DNA of 61,399 nt from NCBI RefSeq assembly GCF_013377085.1, contig NZ_JACAAX010000040.1, positions 1 to 61,399 on the forward strand. Direction: 5' to 3'. The translations under genes were made by a program, and so were the position numbers. The notes beneath the pieces are model-generated. The model saw nothing but the letters and a program-made list of their open reading frames with translations, had not been told where the DNA came from and ran no database searches. This stretch comes from Rhodoplanes sp. (GTDB lineage: Bacteria; Pseudomonadota; Alphaproteobacteria; Rhizobiales; Xanthobacteraceae). How positions within the stretch are numbered: position 1 is the first letter of the stretch; every line of letters begins with the position of its first letter. Positions 58,556-61,399 of the stretch are shown here, piece by piece.

Positions 58556-58839
58556 GGCTGCGCTGGACCGCCCCAGCGTTGCACGACCTCGAGGCGATCG
58601 GTGATTTCATCGCGGCGGACAATCCGACCGCTGCCGACATGACCATCGGCCGCATCCTCGATCGAGCGGAGTTGCTGACGGTCCATACCGAGCTCGGCCG
58701 CGCCGGACGCGTTCCGGGCACACGCGAACTCGTCGTTCCGGGGACCCCGTTCGTGGTGCCCTATCGCGTCAGTGGCGAGACGGTCGAGGTCCTCGCCGTT
58801 CTCCACGGCGCACGGCGATGGCCGGACCGCTTCGACTGA
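58552..58839 (+). CDS. ParE/RelE-superfamily toxin
   Basis: 95 residues beginning MRLRWTAPALHDLEAIGDFI, with GRAGRVPGTRELVVPGTPFV and VEVLAVLHGARRWPDRF. These are the standard ParE/RelE fold segments, including the C-terminal LHGARRWP motif. Coupled to the antitoxin by a 4-bp overlap. Target (gyrase or ribosome) cannot be told from sequence. Composition is like the neighbours, so transfer, if any, is not recent. Confidence 0.86.
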   Translation: MRLRWTAPALHDLEAIGDFIAADNPTAADMTIGRILDRAELLTVHTELGRAGRVPGTRELVVPGTPFVVPYRVSGETVEVLAVLHGARRWPDRFD

Positions 58840-58883
58840 AAGCATCCGAAGCGATCCGGCGTGTCGTGTCTCCGGAGCGCCCC

Positions 58884-59906
58884 CTACTCCACCCGCTGCG
58901 CCTGCCCCGTGGCAGCGGAGCGGATCAGCGCCTCGCAGGCCGAGGCCCCGTGGACGATCTCGTCGAGCGTGATCGGGAAGGCCGGCCCGCCGGCGGCGGC
59001 GCGGGCGAGCGCCTCCAGGCATTCGCGGCCGACGTCTACGCGCGCGGCCTCCCACACCTCGGGCTCGCCCTGGACCGGCTGGAAGCGGCAATGGCCGAAC
59101 AGGCCGGTGCGGCGCTCCTCCGACGAGGCGCCGGCCACATGCGTCATGCCGTCGAGCCGCACCCAGCCCTTGGAGCCGTAGGCCTGGAACACGAAGGTCG
59201 GCGCCGTCGCCATCATCATGCCGAGATAGGCGGAGGCGCCGTTCTTCATGCGGAACAGCACCGAGGTGGTGTCGTCGGTCGGCAGATCGACGGCACGGCG
59301 GAAGCTCTGGCAGTAGAGCGTGTCGAACTCGCCGGCGAGGTCGATGAAGGCGTCGACCGCGTGGACGCCGAGCGGCGCCAGCGCGCCGCACGGGGCCTCC
59401 TCGCGGCTCGCGCGCCACGCCGTCTTCGGCATGAACAGCGCATTCGGCACCGTCATGATGCACTCGATGTGCTCGAGCACGCCGAGCCCACCCGAGTGGA
59501 TTCTTTCGCGCAGCTTGATCATCTCGGGATGGAAGCGGCGATTGTAGCCGATGCCGAGCGCGACGCCGGCTTTTCGCACGGCCGCGGCGGCGGCCACGGC
59601 GGCCTTCTTGTCGTAGGTGAACGGCTTCTCGCAGAAGATGTGCTTGCCGACGGAGGCCAGCGCCGTCACCTGGGCGGCGTGCCCGGACGGCGGGGTGGCG
59701 AGAATGACGGCGTCGATCCCCTTGTCGGCGAGCAGATCCTCGAAGGCCGGCACATGGCGGATGCCGCGCTGCTTGATGAAGGCCTCGGTCTCCGGCGTGA
59801 GGTTCGGCTCGGCGGCGGCGACGATCTGCATCACCTGCGATCCGTCGACCGACTCGACCAGCGTCTTGCCCCACCAGCCGAGACCCGCAATGGCGGTTCT
59901 GATCAT
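58884..59906 (-). CDS. Gfo/Idh/MocA-family oxidoreductase
   Basis: 340 residues. NAD(P)-binding fold IRTAIAGLGWWGKTLVESVD; HIFCEKPFTYDKKAAVAAAA holds the EKP motif of the family; LGVHAVDAFIDLAGEFDTLY carries the conserved His-Asp region. The substrate (a sugar, inositol or related polyol) cannot be assigned. ATG at 59906 has GGGGGAAAGG just upstream and is preferred over one 20 codons earlier. It is convergent with the toxin gene. Confidence 0.85.
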   Translation of the reverse strand: MIRTAIAGLGWWGKTLVESVDGSQVMQIVAAAEPNLTPETEAFIKQRGIRHVPAFEDLLADKGIDAVILATPPSGHAAQVTALASVGKHIFCEKPFTYDKKAAVAAAAAVRKAGVALGIGYNRRFHPEMIKLRERIHSGGLGVLEHIECIMTVPNALFMPKTAWRASREEAPCGALAPLGVHAVDAFIDLAGEFDTLYCQSFRRAVDLPTDDTTSVLFRMKNGASAYLGMMMATAPTFVFQAYGSKGWVRLDGMTHVAGASSEERRTGLFGHCRFQPVQGEPEVWEAARVDVGRECLEALARAAAGGPAFPITLDEIVHGASACEALIRSAATGQAQRVE

Positions 59907-60245
59907 GCCTTTCCCCCGATTGTCGTGATTTGTCGCGATGGCACGGCCCTGGCGGGCCGTCGTCACTCCGGCACGGCCGGCACTGCGGCGTCAAGCCGGC
60001 GTCACCGCCGGTCTGTCCTGCCGTGCGTGCTGGGCAGCGCGGCCGCCGGCCCGCCGAAACCGGAGCGGGCGCGGCTCCTGAGCATCGGTCGTCGCGACAC
60101 GTCGATCGCGCGGTCTGATCCAAGCCGAGCAAACACGCGCAACAGACGGCGCGTGTGACGTCGCGCACAGTGCGCAGGCGTGTGGTGAGCGATCCTCTTG
60201 GAGACAGGCCGGCGACGACAATCCGGCAAACCGGAGGACATCACC
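59907..60245. other. Divergent intergenic region
   Basis: 339 bases between the oxidoreductase and the exported Cys-motif protein, read in opposite directions. Shadow frames only. I see no clear promoter hexamers and no PpsR-type site. Confidence 0.4.
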
Positions 60246-60578
60246 ATGGCAAGGCAGACCCAGACTGCGTCCCTGATCGCGACCGTGACGGCCGATCTGT
60301 GGGCGAGCTTGTTCACCGAGACCCGCACGGCGCTCGGCCGTGTCCTGCGCCGGCCCGCTCGCGCCCTGCCGGCCGCCGCCATGCTGCTCGCGCTGTCGAG
60401 CACGGGCGGCTCCGCGATGGGCACGTCGGAAGAGCGCGCCGCCTGCATCCCGGACGCGTTCCGCCTGTGCAGCGCCGCGATCCCGGACGCCGATCGCGTC
60501 ATCGCGTGCCTGAAGACCGAGCGCGTCAAGCTCAGCACGGCCTGCAAGACCGTGATGAAGAAGAACGGCGCGATCTGA
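60246..60578 (+). CDS. Small exported protein with a four-cysteine repeat
   Basis: 110 residues. ARALPAAAMLLALSSTGGSA is a likely signal segment with cleavage near SAMG. The mature part ERAACIPDAFRLCSAAIPDA DRVIACLKTERVKLSTACKT (two adjoining stretches) has the C-x6-C-x11-C-x11-C spacing resembling the 'cysteine-rich repeat' small proteins common in Rhizobiales. GGAGGA is seven bases before ATG 60246. Function unknown; two disulfides in the periplasm are likely. Confidence 0.75.
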   Translation: MARQTQTASLIATVTADLWASLFTETRTALGRVLRRPARALPAAAMLLALSSTGGSAMGTSEERAACIPDAFRLCSAAIPDADRVIACLKTERVKLSTACKTVMKKNGAI

Positions 60579-60686
60579 TCACGTCCCGATCGCGAGCCGA
60601 TCGCGAGCCGAGTGGAGGGCGCCGCCCTGCGCCCTCGTCTCGAAGCCCCTCCGGCGACCGCCCTGCCCTCCGAAACTCCGCCCGTG

Positions 60687-60719
60687 TCAAAAAGGCCACG
60701 CGATGCGCGGCCTTTTTGA
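60687..60719. terminator. Bidirectional intrinsic terminator
   Basis: TCAAAAAGGCC (60687-60697) and GGCCTTTTTGA (60709-60719) are perfect 11-bp arms with a further CGC/GCG pair inside. There is a T-run on both strands. It lies between two convergent genes and can serve both. Confidence 0.9.
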
Positions 60720-60745
60720 TACGGCAGTCGACGTGGGTCGGGTGA

Positions 60746-61150
60746 TCAGTAGCCGACGCCAAGGAACAGCGGCACGACGGCGCGCTCGAACCGGCTGGCG
60801 ACCAGATAGGCTGACGCCGGCGCGCGATAGGGCGTCGCGCGGACGCTGCGGAACCCGGCGGCCCGCGCGATCGGCTTCGGCTTGGCGACGGCCGCCGGCC
60901 GCGAGGCGACGGCCGGCTGCGCGACAGGCGGTGTGCCGGCGGCGGCCGGCGGCTCGGACGGTGCAGCGACCGGCGTCTGGGCGGGCGCCTGGGTGGTCGG
61001 CGCCTGCGCCTGCACGATCGGATCGAGGCGCAGCACCGCCGGATCGGACGGCTCGGTCGACAGGGCCTGCGCCGGCGTTCCCGCCACGGCGAGCCCGGCC
61101 GCGAGAAGGCCGGCGAGGACAAACGGGGAAAGGCGGAACGCGTTGCTCAT
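60746..61150 (-). CDS. Exported Ala/Pro-rich protein
   Basis: 134 residues from ATG at 61150: signal peptide SNAFRLSPFVLAGLLAAGLA ending near TPAQA-LS, then a low-complexity Ala/Pro/Gln/Thr region, and a C-terminal segment ASAYLVASRFERAVVPLFLG. An ATG five codons upstream (61165) is also possible. No family recognised. It probably ends at the terminator at 60687-60719. Confidence 0.6.
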   Translation of the reverse strand: MSNAFRLSPFVLAGLLAAGLAVAGTPAQALSTEPSDPAVLRLDPIVQAQAPTTQAPAQTPVAAPSEPPAAAGTPPVAQPAVASRPAAVAKPKPIARAAGFRSVRATPYRAPASAYLVASRFERAVVPLFLGVGY

Positions 61151-61277
61151 GTCTTTGTCCGTCATGTCTGGGTCTGGGTCTGGATCGGGCCGTGGCCGCC
61201 CTCGTTCACACCCGAAACAACCCTCCAAATGTGTCGTTTTACGGTCCCCGGTCGTTCAGCCGGCCGGGGACGAGGCA

Positions 61278-61399
61278 TCAGAACCCGATGCCGTGCATCA
61301 CGGCGCCGCCGCCCCCGCCGCCGGCCCGCGGGGCCGGCCGCGACGCGGTCGCCTGCGCCCGCGGGGCCTCGCGCTTGGGAGCCGGACGGGCCTCGCGCT
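61278..61399 (-). CDS. C-terminal end of a Pro/Ala/Gly-rich protein (5' part outside window)
   Basis: The minus-strand frame entering at the window edge reads ...ARPAPKREAPRAQATASRPA, then PRAGGGGGGAVMHGIGF and stops at 61278. It resembles the low-complexity tail of the preceding exported protein, and the two may be tandem relatives. Too little is present to say more. Confidence 0.45.
   Translation of the reverse strand, partial: REARPAPKREAPRAQATASRPAPRAGGGGGGAVMHGIGF

Overview
The window is a nearly complete photosynthesis gene cluster (PGC) from a high-GC anoxygenic phototrophic alphaproteobacterium. It looks most like the Rhodoplanes/Rhodopseudomonas/Bradyrhizobium side of the Rhizobiales (Hyphomicrobiales); the genus is an inference. 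Support comes from pufC encoding a tetraheme cytochrome, a pair of ppsR genes with a kinase-less bacteriophytochrome and a heme oxygenase, carotenoid genes of the spirilloxanthin type (crtE, F, D, C, B, I, with no crtA), and the long palindromic intergenic repeats common in Rhizobiales.

Layout. (1) 1-5580 is the flank: a truncated SUV3-like helicase, a DUF3108-type exported protein, and rpmB with a good terminator. (2) 5581-20275, minus strand, is one tightly coupled run read as bchF-N-B-H-L-M, lhaA, puhA-B-C, a 100-aa orf, acsF and puhE. Most junctions are ATGA or TGATG overlaps, and a strong sigma70-like promoter lies just upstream of bchF. (3) 20408-27104, plus strand, holds aerR (B12-type antirepressor), ppsR1, bchG, a PucC-family carrier, bchP, tspO and a small membrane protein. 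(4) 27429-31994 is a second, cysteine-free ppsR, a 722-aa bacteriophytochrome, and a convergent heme oxygenase that would make its bilin. (5) 32359-43548, minus strand, is the crtE-F, bchC-X-Y-Z, puf(Q-like)-B-A-L-M-C superoperon, ending at a clear terminator. (6) 43660-46109, plus strand, is crtD-crtC. (7) 46133-48432, minus strand, is bchE-bchJ. (8) 48556-58043, minus strand, is bchI, bchD, an extra alpha/beta hydrolase, fbp (Calvin-cycle FBPase), bchO, crtI and crtB. (9) 58278-61399 is the other flank: a ParD/ParE-like toxin-antitoxin pair, a Gfo/Idh/MocA oxidoreductase, a small exported four-Cys-motif protein, and two Ala/Pro-rich proteins.

Together these genes cover Mg insertion through bacteriochlorophyll a, reaction centre and LH1 subunits with assembly factors, carotenoids, both an O2-dependent (AcsF) and an O2-independent (BchE) cyclase, and regulators for oxygen/redox (PpsR1), cobalamin/light (AerR) and far-red light (BphP with PpsR2). 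Perfect TGT-N12-ACA sites (the CrtJ/PpsR consensus) lie upstream of crtD/crtE, crtI, bchI and ppsR2. At bchC, bchE and crtD/crtE the TGTCA half-sites are repeated with an exact 13-bp period, mostly as direct rather than inverted repeats. This was the most unusual pattern I found. Other points of interest are fbp and a second hydrolase inside the bchI-D-O block, an extended LH1 beta C-terminus, and a crtC with no ordinary start codon near its conserved domain.
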